This document shows positions 56,009 to 64,000 of a DNA stretch of 64,000 bases, in pieces; within the stretch, counting starts at the first letter, position 1, and every line of letters starts with the position of its first letter. Under the pieces are notes generated by a model. That model saw nothing but the letters and a program-made list of their open reading frames with translations, was not told the origin of the DNA and did no database searches. The DNA lies in NCBI GenBank assembly GCA_963798015.1, contig CAWCSA010000013.1:240597-304596 (forward strand), written 5' to 3'. The position numbers and the translations under genes are program-made. Source of the stretch: Roseiarcus sp963798015 (GTDB taxonomy: Bacteria; Pseudomonadota; Alphaproteobacteria; Rhizobiales; Beijerinckiaceae).

Positions 56009-56284
56009 ATGACCCGCATCATCGAGCATCGTCAGGATGCCTCCCCAGGCGAGGCGCTGTTCGAATTGCGGGTGTTTCAATTGCGTGACGTCGACGTGCG
56101 CGCCTGCGTCGTCCCAGCCGACCTGGCCGTAGATCTCGATATGATGGCTGATATGAGCGAACCGGTTGCTCAGGCGTATCTCGACGCGCTTGCGCTGTGC
56201 GAAACGGAAAGCGTTGAGATCTTATGGGTTCACGATCCGCTCGGGCTCTTTCCGCAACGCGATCGGCCGGAGGTCGAGCTGTGA
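56009..56284 (+). CDS. Unknown 91-residue acidic protein, copy 2
   Basis: Same protein as 15707-15982; the stop is TGA instead of TAA. Conservation between copies while neighbours decay mildly supports coding. Confidence 0.55.
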   Translation: MTRIIEHRQDASPGEALFELRVFQLRDVDVRACVVPADLAVDLDMMADMSEPVAQAYLDALALCETESVEILWVHDPLGLFPQRDRPEVEL

Positions 56285-56859
56285 ATCAGCCAGTCTCCTC
56301 GTCAGCGCTCAAGGAAGGATCCGGGGCCGATGGCCAATCAGGCGCGGCAGGAGTTGGGCCTCAGCGCCCTCGTCTTCGAGCAGTCGCCGGACAGTCTCGC
56401 CGACCGACTGTCGGCGGCGCGGACGGGTCTTAGCGAGCGACGTTTCGTGAAATTGGCTCCTAGCGCCAGGACGAGCCGCTCCTATCGTCGGCGTCCCCAA
56501 CGCCGCACGGCAAATCGGGCAGGCGACGACAAGAATTCTGGAGGCAGCGGGCAGCACGCCGAACGCCGGGGACGGCGTCGGCCAAGGCGGTACGGGTCGG
56601 AAAGAATGGCGCGATCTCAATGGGTTGGCTGGACTCGTGGGATAAGATCGATTTCAAAACGAGTCGCCATAAGCGGCGTTCTCAAAGAAGGCGCGTCGGG
56701 CGCAAAAGGGGGGGTCCCGCATGCGCTTGGGATGAACCCGTCGTCGGCTGGGAGCCTCGCCTAGGCGCGTCTCGGCCTCGCTGCGCGCCTGAACAAGGAA
56801 TTTTCGTTGCAGATCGGCGCACAAGCGAGCCGGATGACGATACAGTATTCCGCATCGCC
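56285..56859 (+). other. Region with weak open frames only (copy 2)
   Basis: Equivalent to 15983-16557. The 144-codon frame 56330-56764 is open here too but lacks a recognisable domain or ribosome binding site. Confidence 0.35.
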
Positions 56860-58080
56860 GTGACGTTGGGTGGCCCGCCTGTGATCCGCCTGTTGCCGCT
56901 CTATTTCGTGATCTTCGCAGGCTTCTTCGGCTACAGCCTGTTGATCACGGTGTTCACGCCGATGTTGCTCCAGGATGGGGGCGGCGGCCTGCTGCCGGCC
57001 GGCGTGACGATGCCAACTCGCACGCTGACGCTGGGCATCCTGCTTTGCCTTTACCCGGCGGGGCAGTTTTTCGGCTCTCCGGTGCTGGGCGCGCTCTCCG
57101 ACCGCCATGGCCGCCGGCCGATCCTGCTGGTTTCGCTCGGGATCACCACCGCCTGCTACGCGCTGATCGCCACAGCACTTGCCAGGCAGAGCCTCGGATT
57201 GCTCGCCTCAGCGCTCATCATTGCGGGGCTGGCCGAGGCCAATGTCGCAACGGCGCAGAGCGCGATCGCCGATGTCGTCGACCCGTCGGAGCGCAACCGC
57301 TTCTTTGGCTACGTCTATATGAGCGCCAGCCTGGCCTACATCGTCGGCCCGCTGGCAGGCGGCAGGCTCGCCGATCCGGCGCTGGTCCCCTGGTTCGGAC
57401 CGGCGACGCCATTTTGGGCAACCCTTGGGCTGCTGCTCCTCACCTTGCTCGCGACGCTCGTCTCGTTCCGCGAGACCCATCCGCCAGACCGCCGCGCCGC
57501 AACGGGCTACGGCGCGGCCTTGGCGAACCTGGCCGCCGTGGTCACCGACCGTCGATTGCGCCTGCTCTACCTCGTCAATTTCCTCGCCTATCTAGCGATC
57601 TTCGGCTTCTTCCGCTGCTACCCTATGTATCTGGTCGACGAGTTTGGCTTCGGCGTTTCCCGCGAGTCGGAGTTCGTCGCTTGGGTCGGGTTGCCGATCG
57701 TACTCGCCAATCTCTGGCTAACGGGATTTCTCGCCCGCCGCTTCGCCAGCCGGACGCTGACCATGGCTTCGGCCGCGCTCACCGGGGTGTTCATGATGGT
57801 CATAGTACTGCCCGCAGCGCCGGGGGCCCTCTGGGTGACGCTGTTCTTGACCTCGCTTGCGCTTGCCATTTGCCTCCCGGCCTCGGCCACCACGCTGTCG
57901 CTCGCCGCCGGCGCCGACGAACAGGGGCGCGCGATGGGAAACAATCAGGCGCTCCAGGTTGGGGCGGAGGCGCTGTCCGGCCTGGTCGGCGGCGTGCTGG
58001 CGATGCTCGCGGTGAAGGTGTCACTGGTCGCATTCGGCGGGATCGCCGTCCTGGCCGCGTTACTGCTCCTCGTGACGTGA
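56860..58080 (+). CDS. MFS drug/metabolite transporter
   Basis: About 406 residues from GTG 56860 (an alternative GTG is at 56881). Twelve hydrophobic helices can be counted. Loop 2-3 carries motif A, GALSDRHGRRPILL, and helix 5 has the motif C-like SLAYIVGPLAGGRLAD, both typical of the DHA1 proton-antiport branch of the major facilitator superfamily. The substrate is unknown; a multidrug or sugar exporter is plausible. Its 3' end overlaps the convergent glycosyltransferase frame by about 135 bp. The upstream in-frame extension to 56620 has no membrane or family sequence. Confidence 0.88.
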   Translation: MTLGGPPVIRLLPLYFVIFAGFFGYSLLITVFTPMLLQDGGGGLLPAGVTMPTRTLTLGILLCLYPAGQFFGSPVLGALSDRHGRRPILLVSLGITTACYALIATALARQSLGLLASALIIAGLAEANVATAQSAIADVVDPSERNRFFGYVYMSASLAYIVGPLAGGRLADPALVPWFGPATPFWATLGLLLLTLLATLVSFRETHPPDRRAATGYGAALANLAAVVTDRRLRLLYLVNFLAYLAIFGFFRCYPMYLVDEFGFGVSRESEFVAWVGLPIVLANLWLTGFLARRFASRTLTMASAALTGVFMMVIVLPAAPGALWVTLFLTSLALAICLPASATTLSLAAGADEQGRAMGNNQALQVGAEALSGLVGGVLAMLAVKVSLVAFGGIAVLAALLLLVT

Positions 58081-59228
58081 CACGAATTCGCGTTGGATCT
58101 TCGTGCCGCGACAATGACGGACGAGTCGCACTTTTCGCGCCCGCCTATCGCAGGGGCTTGCCTCGCTGCGGTGGGTGCCGGGTCTTGGGCGATCGACAAG
58201 GACTGAAGGGGGTCGCAGACGTTATCCCAATGCGCGGCAAACACGTTGTCGACAAATTGTCGCGCGGACTCGCTGAGGCCGAAGGTAAGTGCACGAGCAC
58301 GCGCGAGATCTCGTGGAATGGAGAGGGCTGCGAGCGCAGCTCGACCGAGATTCGCGTCGAGTACGCCAGCGCCGCTGTCTCCAATCACGTCGAGTGGACC
58401 CACAACTGGATTTGCAGCCACTGGCAGACCCGACGCAAGCGCTTCAAGCAGCACAAGGCCAAAGGTGTCGGTCAAACTCGGGAACACGAATACGTCGGCG
58501 CTCGCGTAGGCGGCGGCAAGTCTCTCGTCGCGCATTTCGCCGACGAAATGCGCTCCAGGAAAGCGCCTCTGAAGCTTCTTCCTCGCCGGTCCGTCCCCCA
58601 CGACGACCTTTGAACCTGGCAGATCTAGTGACAGGAAAGCGTCTAGATTCTTTTCGATCGCCACACGCGCGCAGGTCAGGAAAATCGGTCTGGGGAATTC
58701 GAAGATGCTCGCGGCACGCGGTCGAAAAAGATCGCAGTCGACGCCATGCGACCAGCGCATCAAACGAACAAACCCGCGCGTTTCGAGCTCACGCCCCAGT
58801 GTCTCACTCGTCACCATCATGCCAGAGCCAGCATTGTGGAACCGACGAAGCAGTGCATAGACAAATCTGCTCGGCGCCACTCGTCGCGCAGCAAGATACT
58901 CGGGGAAGCGCGTGTGGTAGCAAGTCGTGAAGGAGCGTCCGGCTCTGCGGCAAGCGAACCATGCGCATAGCCCAAGCGGCCCTTCCGTCGCGATATGGAT
59001 AAAATCGGGGTTAAGATCCTCGATGCGACGTCGCACTGCGCCAGGCCGCGTTACAGCGACGCGCACTTGCGGGTAGGTCGGGAGGGGCACGGTGCAAAAT
59101 TCGTTAGCGGCTAGGACCTTAATTTCGATGCCGAGAGCCGGCGCTTCTCTCACCAAGGCTTCTATCGAGCGCACCACGCCGTTGATCTGTGGCCGCCAAG
59201 CGTCGGTGATGATGAGGATGCGGGTCAA
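57945..59228 (-). CDS. Glycosyltransferase family 4 (alpha-mannosyltransferase-like)
   Basis: 427 residues from ATG 59228. The N-terminal Rossmann domain has MTRILIITDAWRPQINGVVR and PDFIHIATEGPLGLCAWFAC, followed by YHTRFPEYLAARRV. The C-terminal GT-B domain has ARVAIEKNLDAFLSLDLPGS, VVVGDGP and the nucleotide-sugar box DTFGLVLLEALASGLPVAAN with the EX7E-like pattern. Close relatives usually end soon after the ARQFVDNVFAAHW region (about residue 335). Here about 80 extra residues run antisense into the MFS gene, suggesting loss of the original stop. The likely job is adding hexose to a lipid or surface glycan. Confidence 0.88.
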   Translation of the reverse strand: MTRILIITDAWRPQINGVVRSIEALVREAPALGIEIKVLAANEFCTVPLPTYPQVRVAVTRPGAVRRRIEDLNPDFIHIATEGPLGLCAWFACRRAGRSFTTCYHTRFPEYLAARRVAPSRFVYALLRRFHNAGSGMMVTSETLGRELETRGFVRLMRWSHGVDCDLFRPRAASIFEFPRPIFLTCARVAIEKNLDAFLSLDLPGSKVVVGDGPARKKLQRRFPGAHFVGEMRDERLAAAYASADVFVFPSLTDTFGLVLLEALASGLPVAANPVVGPLDVIGDSGAGVLDANLGRAALAALSIPRDLARARALTFGLSESARQFVDNVFAAHWDNVCDPLQSLSIAQDPAPTAARQAPAIGGREKCDSSVIVAARRSNANSCHVTRSSNAARTAIPPNATSDTFTASIASTPPTRPDSASAPTWSA

Positions 59229-59374
59229 CGTGGTGACCTGCTCGCTTGGTCACTGCCCAGCACGGCGTTCAGCAGCTCTTTCACCGTCCTGGCTTTAGCG
59301 AGCGCTACTTCGCTGCCATCTGGAACGGCCGTCCGCGGTCGCGGCTACGGGCAGACGGCCTTCACTGGCGGCAA

Positions 59375-59785
59375 CTATTGACCAATGAAGGTTCCGCCCC
59401 ATCCTCCGCCTCCCAGTTTGATTTGGTCATTAACAATATGGGCTGACTGCGTGGAAGGTAACGCCAGCCTCGCCATCATCGGGACATTGCTCGTTGCGTT
59501 GGTGTTCTTCAAGGCAATCTCTATAGAGCCTCCAGAACGACAGACGGATACGTTTCCGGTCAGCCAGAGAACGCCGGCTTTTTTGGCGGAATAGACAAGG
59601 CCTTTGGCTCCATCAGCGATGGAAATAGTCAATGGCTTACCATCGTTCTCGGTCGTCTCTTTCCATCTTGATTTCACATCATTTGCTTTGAGCTCACTGA
59701 CGGTTCTAAGACATTCAGCATGAGCAAGTGTGGCCTCACTTAGAAGCAATAAGAAAATGACCAAATTTAAATTCTTTAGAGCCAT
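59375..59785 (-). CDS. Secreted small protein of unknown function, copy 2
   Basis: Same as 19068-19478: signal peptide MALKNLNLVIFLLLLSEATL plus AHA, mature part of about 113 residues, Gly-rich C-terminus. Confidence 0.65.
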   Translation of the reverse strand: MALKNLNLVIFLLLLSEATLAHAECLRTVSELKANDVKSRWKETTENDGKPLTISIADGAKGLVYSAKKAGVLWLTGNVSVCRSGGSIEIALKNTNATSNVPMMARLALPSTQSAHIVNDQIKLGGGGWGGTFIGQ

Positions 59786-59968
59786 GTTACCCAACGGAAT
59801 GGTACTGCGCGATACGAGGCCTCGGCTGCGGAGCGCAGATTCGCGGCGCGCGGTTGGCCGATGAAGCGAGGTCAACGACGGGTTACGCGCTTTGTTCCAG
59901 GGCGGAGTCCTCAATCGCTAACGTTTGGTTAACCAACATCGATTCGAAAGGCGTGGGAGGGCCACGCC

Positions 59969-60484
59969 ATGTCGCTTGGGTTTCTGGATCATATGCGGGC
60001 TGTACCGGACCACCGGATTCCGGGAATGGTGAGCTACCCCCTGGACGAGGTGCTTCTGGTGACGCTTGTTGGGGTTGTCTGCGGCGCCGACGACTGGGAA
60101 GGCGTGGAGGAAGTCGCGACCGGGGCGCTGTACTGGCTGCGCGGATTTTTACCGTTCGGCAACGGCGTCGCGACGGCACAGACGTTGCGCAAGGTGTTCC
60201 GTTTGCTGGACCCGCAGGCGTTGCAGCGCGGCTTTGCGGGCTGGGCGGCTTCGCTGCGCGCCGAAGCGCGGGAAGTGATCGCCGTGGACGGCAAGACACT
60301 GCGCGGTTCGAAGACGTCGCCCGACGGGAAGGGCGCGCTGCATCTGGTTTCGGCTTACGCCACCGAGGCGGGGCTGGTGCTCGCCCAGCGCGCCGTCGAG
60401 GGGAAGTCCAACGAGATCAGGGCGATCCCGGAACTCCTGGACATGCTCAACCTCAAGGGGAAGCAAAAGCAGCTCCCGACTTAA
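59969..60484 (+). pseudogene. ISAs1-family transposase, truncated
   Basis: The open frame of 171 residues starts MSLGFLDHMRAVPDHRIPGM and contains GVVCGADDWEGVEEVA, EVIAVDGKTLRGSKT and the AYATEAGLVLAQ segment. ISAs1 transposases are normally about 370 residues; here the sequence departs from the family after DMLNLKG and stops. The catalytic domain is incomplete, so the element is dead. Confidence 0.85.
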
Positions 60485-60650
60485 ACGACGCGCCAGCGCC
60501 GTTCCCTACCCGACGTTTATCGTGTACTGACGCTCTCCTCTGCCAGGGTCAGAAGTTCCAAATAAGACCGCAGTGAGCGGCCTCGGCCGGCGGCAACTCG
60601 GGCGAGCTCCGCTACCGCTACGACAGAACCCAAAAACTGAAGGAGCAGCG

Positions 60651-61004
60651 ATGGCGAAACATAAACAAAAGAACACGGGAAAGGGCGGCGGAACTAAGTT
60701 TACTTGGTCCCTGGGACCGCACGGAATGCTTTGCTATACTGATCCAGAGTCATTCCAGACTATTACCAAGCTGTGGGAGACAACGGAGCTCACCGAATTT
60801 CACGATGCCGCGCTTTCCTCGGCCACTGAGGAAATCAATGGCATTCTTGATGGGCTAGAAAAGGGCAATAAGGATTTGGAGCGTGTGCTCTCCTTTATTC
60901 GGTTCCGCAATCAGCATTTTCTCGTATGGGCGCGTTATGGCGCTATCGGGCAATATGACGACGAGAAAACAATTGCAAAGGAATTCAAATTGAAAATGAC
61001 TTGA
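60651..61004 (+). CDS. Small paralogous protein A
   Basis: 117 residues from ATG 60651 with GGAG 7 bases upstream. Sequence features are a Lys/Gly-rich start (MAKHKQKNTGKGGGTKFTWS), TITKLWETTELTEFHDAALS and NQHFLVWARYGAIGQYDDEK. About half of the residues of the last 85 match protein B, encoded 25 bp downstream, so the pair arose by tandem duplication. No family recognised. AT-richer than the flanks, suggesting a foreign origin. Confidence 0.65.
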   Translation: MAKHKQKNTGKGGGTKFTWSLGPHGMLCYTDPESFQTITKLWETTELTEFHDAALSSATEEINGILDGLEKGNKDLERVLSFIRFRNQHFLVWARYGAIGQYDDEKTIAKEFKLKMT

Positions 61005-61029
61005 GGGTATTGGAACAAGGAGTGGAACT

Positions 61030-61362
61030 ATGAAGCTGAAGCCGCCGCCAACTCATAATTACAATTGGATTATGACGGGAAACAGAGTAACGTGCGCTAA
61101 AGGAGCAGGTGGCCAGACTGTAGTTAAACTGCTTGAAGCAGCAGAGTTAACGGATTTTCACGACGTGGAGCTTGCGAAGGCGACAAAAAAAATCAATGCG
61201 ATTGTAGAACAAATCGAAAAAAACAATAATGATCCTAATAGAACAGTTTCGTTAGTGGAAATTCAAGGTCGCCATTTGATGGTTTGGGCTAGTTATGGCA
61301 CTGTGACACCTTATGACGACGACGATACGATTATAAACGCTCTAAAATTGAAGATAACATAA
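61030..61362 (+). CDS. Small paralogous protein B
   Basis: 110 residues from ATG 61030 (AGGAG upstream). It aligns to protein A along LLEAAELTDFHDVELAKATK and RHLMVWASYGTVTPYDDDDT, ending ALKLKIT where A ends EFKLKMT. Function unknown. Same operon as A. Confidence 0.65.
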   Translation: MKLKPPPTHNYNWIMTGNRVTCAKGAGGQTVVKLLEAAELTDFHDVELAKATKKINAIVEQIEKNNNDPNRTVSLVEIQGRHLMVWASYGTVTPYDDDDTIINALKLKIT

Positions 61363-61414
61363 CTTAGCGCTTGCCCGCGGAACTCGCATCCGACGTCCTG
61401 CTGGCCGGTGCCGG

Positions 61415-61765
61415 TTATGGTGATGACGCCCTGGCGACGCGCAGAAGGCAAAATAAACAGATCCTCGACACCTCCTTCGACTTCAGGCGCCTGTCCGGGC
61501 GACGGGTGCTCACAACATGTTTGAAAGCGTGCGCCACTTCGTCGATTAACTTGAAGTCGGGGGATTGCTTACAAAACGGCTCTTGGATGGCTCTCAAGGT
61601 TCCTTTTGGCGCTTTGCTGAGTTTCCTGTCGTATGCGAGATAATCTACCAAATGGAGTGTCACGACGCAGGCGAGAAATGCCTGCCTTGCCGACCCCGGA
61701 TGCGCCGCGAATTCTCTTACCGTTGGGTCGACGATTTCGGTTAGAAATCGGACGAAATCCTCCAT
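61415..61765 (-). CDS. Unknown helical protein, copy 2
   Basis: Same as 21114-21464 (MEDFVRFLTEIVDPTVREFA...). The C-terminal tail is again likely shifted in both copies. It lies just downstream of the parA/RHH pair. Confidence 0.5.
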   Translation of the reverse strand: MEDFVRFLTEIVDPTVREFAAHPGSARQAFLACVVTLHLVDYLAYDRKLSKAPKGTLRAIQEPFCKQSPDFKLIDEVAHAFKHVVSTRRPDRRLKSKEVSRICLFCLLRVARASSP

Positions 61766-61782
61766 CCCGTTCCCTCGCAAGC

Positions 61783-62133
61783 CTACTCCCCGAGCGGGCT
61801 TGGCGTGTCGCGTCCCTTTGGCGGCCTTTCGCGCGCAAGCTCTCTCTCAAGCGCGCCGATCGCGTGCTCCATCGTTAGCCCGGACGGCCACTCGTAAGCG
61901 TCGGAGATCGCAATGAACCGGCGAACCGTGTCGGGGCTCGCTTTGATGTTGAGCTGCATATTACGGCCGGTCCTGAATAGCCGCCGCTGCGGCGATGGCG
62001 CTGGATACGGCTTGGGCGCCGAGTAGCCGAGGGACTCGTTCGCGCTATCGACTACAGCCAGGTCCACCTTGCGCGCGGGCTTGCGGAACTGCGAGAAATC
62101 GGTCGGGTCATCGCGTTTCGGTTCGTCGGGCAT
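61783..62133 (-). CDS. Partition accessory protein, ribbon-helix-helix-like
   Basis: 116 residues from ATG 62133, overlapping the parA stop (TGATG), so translation is coupled. The N-terminal half is basic and flexible (DDPTDFSQFRKPARKVDLAV). The C-terminal half RNMQLNIKASPDTVRRFIAI and EWPSGLTMEHAIGALERELA fits a strand-helix-helix DNA-binding fold, as in small ParB/ParG-type partners. It probably binds the plasmid centromere and autoregulates parA. Diverged from copy 1, which has lost this ATG. Confidence 0.75.
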   Translation of the reverse strand: MPDEPKRDDPTDFSQFRKPARKVDLAVVDSANESLGYSAPKPYPAPSPQRRLFRTGRNMQLNIKASPDTVRRFIAISDAYEWPSGLTMEHAIGALERELARERPPKGRDTPSPLGE

Positions 62134-62841
62134 CAAGCGACCTCCTCTCTTTCGATTGGCTTATTTCCGTTGCTGAGCCGGGCGAGCAGCTCGTCAACGA
62201 AGGCGTCGGCGTTGGCTACGGCGGCGGTGAGGCCGCTAACGCCCTTCCCTGCAAGGCCGGCGACCGTCCCGCCAAACGAAAGCATGGCGCGATACGCCTC
62301 ACGGTCGACGAGCTGCGCCTCGAACACTGGCGCGCCCTCGTCGGCAGACGCCTTTCGATAAACCGTTGCGTCTTGGGCCGAAGCGCCGAAGATGTCTGCG
62401 TGAATAGCATCGCAAAAGGAATTGTTCGCTTGGTCAGGCGCTCCTGAGTTTGAGAAGGCCCATATGCCGGAACGCCTGCTTCGCGTCGGGATTAGATCCG
62501 CGAACCGGGATGATGACGAAGTCCGATATGGCGATCGCATAGCCGGCGAGCCCGGTCGCCCTGCCCTCAAGATCGACCACCACGAAATCGGCCTCGCCGG
62601 CGGCCTGATCAATTCGGCGAATGATGATGTCGTCGTCATCGTAGACTTCCGGAGCCGCCGTGACGACCTTAAGCGTAGCCGGAACGCCGGGGAGCCTTGC
62701 CCAGTCGACCACGCCGCCGTTCTGATCGGCGTCGATGACGATGACTGAGGCGCCGCGCTCGGCGAGGACAGTAGCGAGGATTGTTGCAGCGGTGGTTTTC
62801 CCGACGCCGCCCTTGGGCGACGTTATGGAAATGATGGACAT
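62133..62841 (-). pseudogene. parA: ParA-type partition ATPase, copy 2, frameshifted
   Basis: The start MSIISITSPKGGVGKTTAAT has an intact deviant Walker A, VIDADQNGGVVDWARLPGVP and FVVVDLEGRATGLAGYAIAI. A shift near 62452 (after FRHMGLLK) and another near 62345 break the C-terminal third, which continues in other frames to TGA 62133-62135. The full length would be about 235 residues. It is the opposite pattern of damage to copy 1, so neither copy reads through as given. Confidence 0.8.
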
Positions 62842-63119
62842 GGCCTAGCCCTTCGGGAACGAGAGCGTTTCAGGGCCAGTTTAGAAACAATGCGTTAATG
62901 GAGGCTTACGGGGGCTCGTTCGATTATCGATCGCATCGGACCGCCTTGGCATGGGCTTTCGGATCGAACGACTTCCGAAAGACGATTGGTATCCTCGGTG
63001 GCCCGGGCTGTTTATTCGGCCTGATGCGCCCCCTTTGTCAGCTTGCTAAAGCGCATTGACAAGTTCGGTTAGCTATGGGCATGTGCTGGCGCGAGCTGAC
63101 AAGCTGACAGGGATTCCCA

Positions 63120-63801
63120 ATGGCGGTGTATGGATATTGCCGGGTCTCGACGGCAAGACAGGCGAACGAAGGCGAGAGCCTCGAGGTGCAGCGCCGCCAG
63201 ATCAAAGGCTATGCCGACATGCACGGCTTGGCCCTCGACGGGATCGTGATCGAGGAGGGCGTTAGTGGTTCTGTGCCGGTCGTCGAGCGTCCTGCCGCCG
63301 GCCCTCTGTTCGCTAAGCTGTCGAAAGGCGACGTTGTTGTAGCGCCCAAGCTCGATCGTCTGTTCCGCTCGGCTCTCGATGCCCTCCAGGTAGTTGCAGA
63401 GCTGAAGGCGCGGGGTGTCGCTCTGCATCTGCTCGATCTGGGCGGCGACATTTCCGGCAACGGCCTGTCCAAGCTCTTCCTGACCATCGCCGCCGCTTTC
63501 GCCGAGGCCGAGCGCGACCGCATCCGGGAACGGATCGGACAGGTGAAGGCCGATCAGAAGGCGAGAGGCCGCTATCTTGGGGGAAAAGTTCCCTTCGGGT
63601 TCCGGCGCGGCGAGGACGGCGAGCTAGTTCCCACATGAAGGTGAGCAGGAGGCTGTCCGCGAAATGGTCGCGCTGCGAAGCCAGGGAAAACCGCTTAGAG
63701 CCATTGCCGAGGCCGTGCGGACGAACGGCCTCAAGATCAGCCATGAAGGCGTGGCGGGTGTCCTAAGGGCTGCGGGCAACGATTGCGCGGGGCAGGGCTA
63801 A
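63120..63801 (+). pseudogene. Serine recombinase (resolvase/invertase), copy 2, late frameshift
   Basis: 172 residues read open from ATG 63120: MAVYGYCRVSTARQANEGES (catalytic Ser in CRVST), KLDRLFRSALDALQVVAELK, GNGLSKLFLTIAAAFAEAER and GRYLGGKVPFGFRRGEDGEL. An extra base near 63633 ends the frame early at VPT. The C-terminal helix-turn-helix part (HEGEQEAVREMVALRSQGKP onwards to 63801) is in another frame. The catalytic domain is complete. Confidence 0.85.
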
Positions 63802-64000
63802 GATGGCGGGGAGGTGCCGGTTTCGCTGAGGCGGAGCGCGACTACATCGCGTCATGTGCCCTCGATGCAAGCGAGGACGATAACATACCGATGGCCGGGG
63901 CGAAGCCCGCTGGATCTGGATCAGCCCCATGAAGGCGTAGCGGGTGGCTTTGAGGGCTGATGGCACACTGGCGTTCCCTCGAGGAAGCTTCGGTCTCTTT
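63802..64000 (+). other. Decayed second resolvase fragment (copy 2)
   Basis: Equivalent to 23505-23694, running to the window end. Short pieces of resolvase-like sequence only. Confidence 0.45.

Larger units (their letters stand above)
53768..64000. repeat. Block 2, copy 2 (runs off window)
   Basis: This is a direct repeat of 13469-23694, open at the right edge. It is less damaged than copy 1: the small protein, MFS, glycosyltransferase, ISAs1 fragment and paralogous pair read through. Own lesions are in the SRAP, parA and recombinase genes. Confidence 0.95.

Noticed and set aside
57045..58613. 522-codon plus-strand frame over the MFS and glycosyltransferase genes
   Set aside because: Arg/Gly-rich composition, second frame of a well-supported 12-helix transporter and antisense of the glycosyltransferase.
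1..64000. CRISPR arrays, tRNA or rRNA genes, repABC genes
   Set aside because: Looked for regularly spaced repeats, cloverleaf-like genes and RepA/RepB/RepC signatures; none seen. The ParA here is of the small type and not a RepA of repABC.

Overview
This is GC-rich alphaproteobacterial accessory DNA, most likely part of a large plasmid or a plasmid-derived island of a Hyphomicrobiales (Rhizobiales) member. The evidence is a Ros/MucR-type regulator, a plasmid pRiA4b ORF-3 family gene, a ParA plus ribbon-helix-helix partition pair, a ParB-like gene, resolvases, and many insertion elements and integrases. The genus cannot be fixed from the sequence. No rRNA, tRNA, CRISPR array or ordinary housekeeping operon is visible.

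Two long direct repeats alternate. Block 1 (558-7016 and 30639-37097, about 6.46 kb, nearly identical) carries a 4.07-kb Tn3-family transposon inserted in a TIR-domain gene, a DUF4239 membrane-protein gene and an IS3 remnant. Block 2 (13469-23694 and 53768 to the window end, about 10.2 kb) carries a small unknown protein, a radical SAM/SPASM enzyme, an SRAP protein, an MFS transporter, a glycosyltransferase, a secreted protein, an ISAs1 remnant, two paralogous small proteins, parA with its partner, and a serine recombinase. Copies differ by substitutions and many 1-bp indels. Copy 1 of block 2 is the more damaged, and a stretch around parA is clearly diverged between copies.

Unique segments lie between the blocks. 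At 7.2-12.4 kb a same-strand cluster encodes a small XRE regulator, a membrane protein, a KAP-type P-loop NTPase, a protein with two HEPN-like RxxxxxH motifs and two further unknown proteins; it looks like a candidate defence operon. At 23.7-27.4 kb a second low-GC operon encodes a small membrane protein, a protein with a zincin-like HELVCH motif and a winged-helix protein with a degenerate ImmA/IrrE-like tail. At 27.7-30.5 kb there is an integrase module (HTH protein, tyrosine recombinase, zinc-ribbon/HTH protein, AlpA-like regulator). At 37.1-53.7 kb there is a mosaic of decayed DUF2130 and ParB genes, a second IS21 element, an autotransporter fragment, a MucR-like regulator, a DUF4331 gene, a Tat-exported 5'-nucleotidase, an intact tyrosine recombinase and a winged-helix/pRiA4b ORF-3 pair.

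A family of 27-29-bp dif-like sites (two 11-bp inverted arms around a short spacer, usually CGTCCT) recurs at 8157, 10002, 13452, 42575, 45538, 51773 and 53750. Five of the seven lie directly upstream of, or on, start codons, three of these being tyrosine-recombinase genes, and the left edge of block 2 falls exactly in such a site. A second type of 11-6-11 palindrome (37075) marks the right edge of block 1. The most economical reading, an inference, is that Xer-like site-specific recombination shuffles gene modules in this replicon. An operator role for the CGTCCT family is the main alternative.
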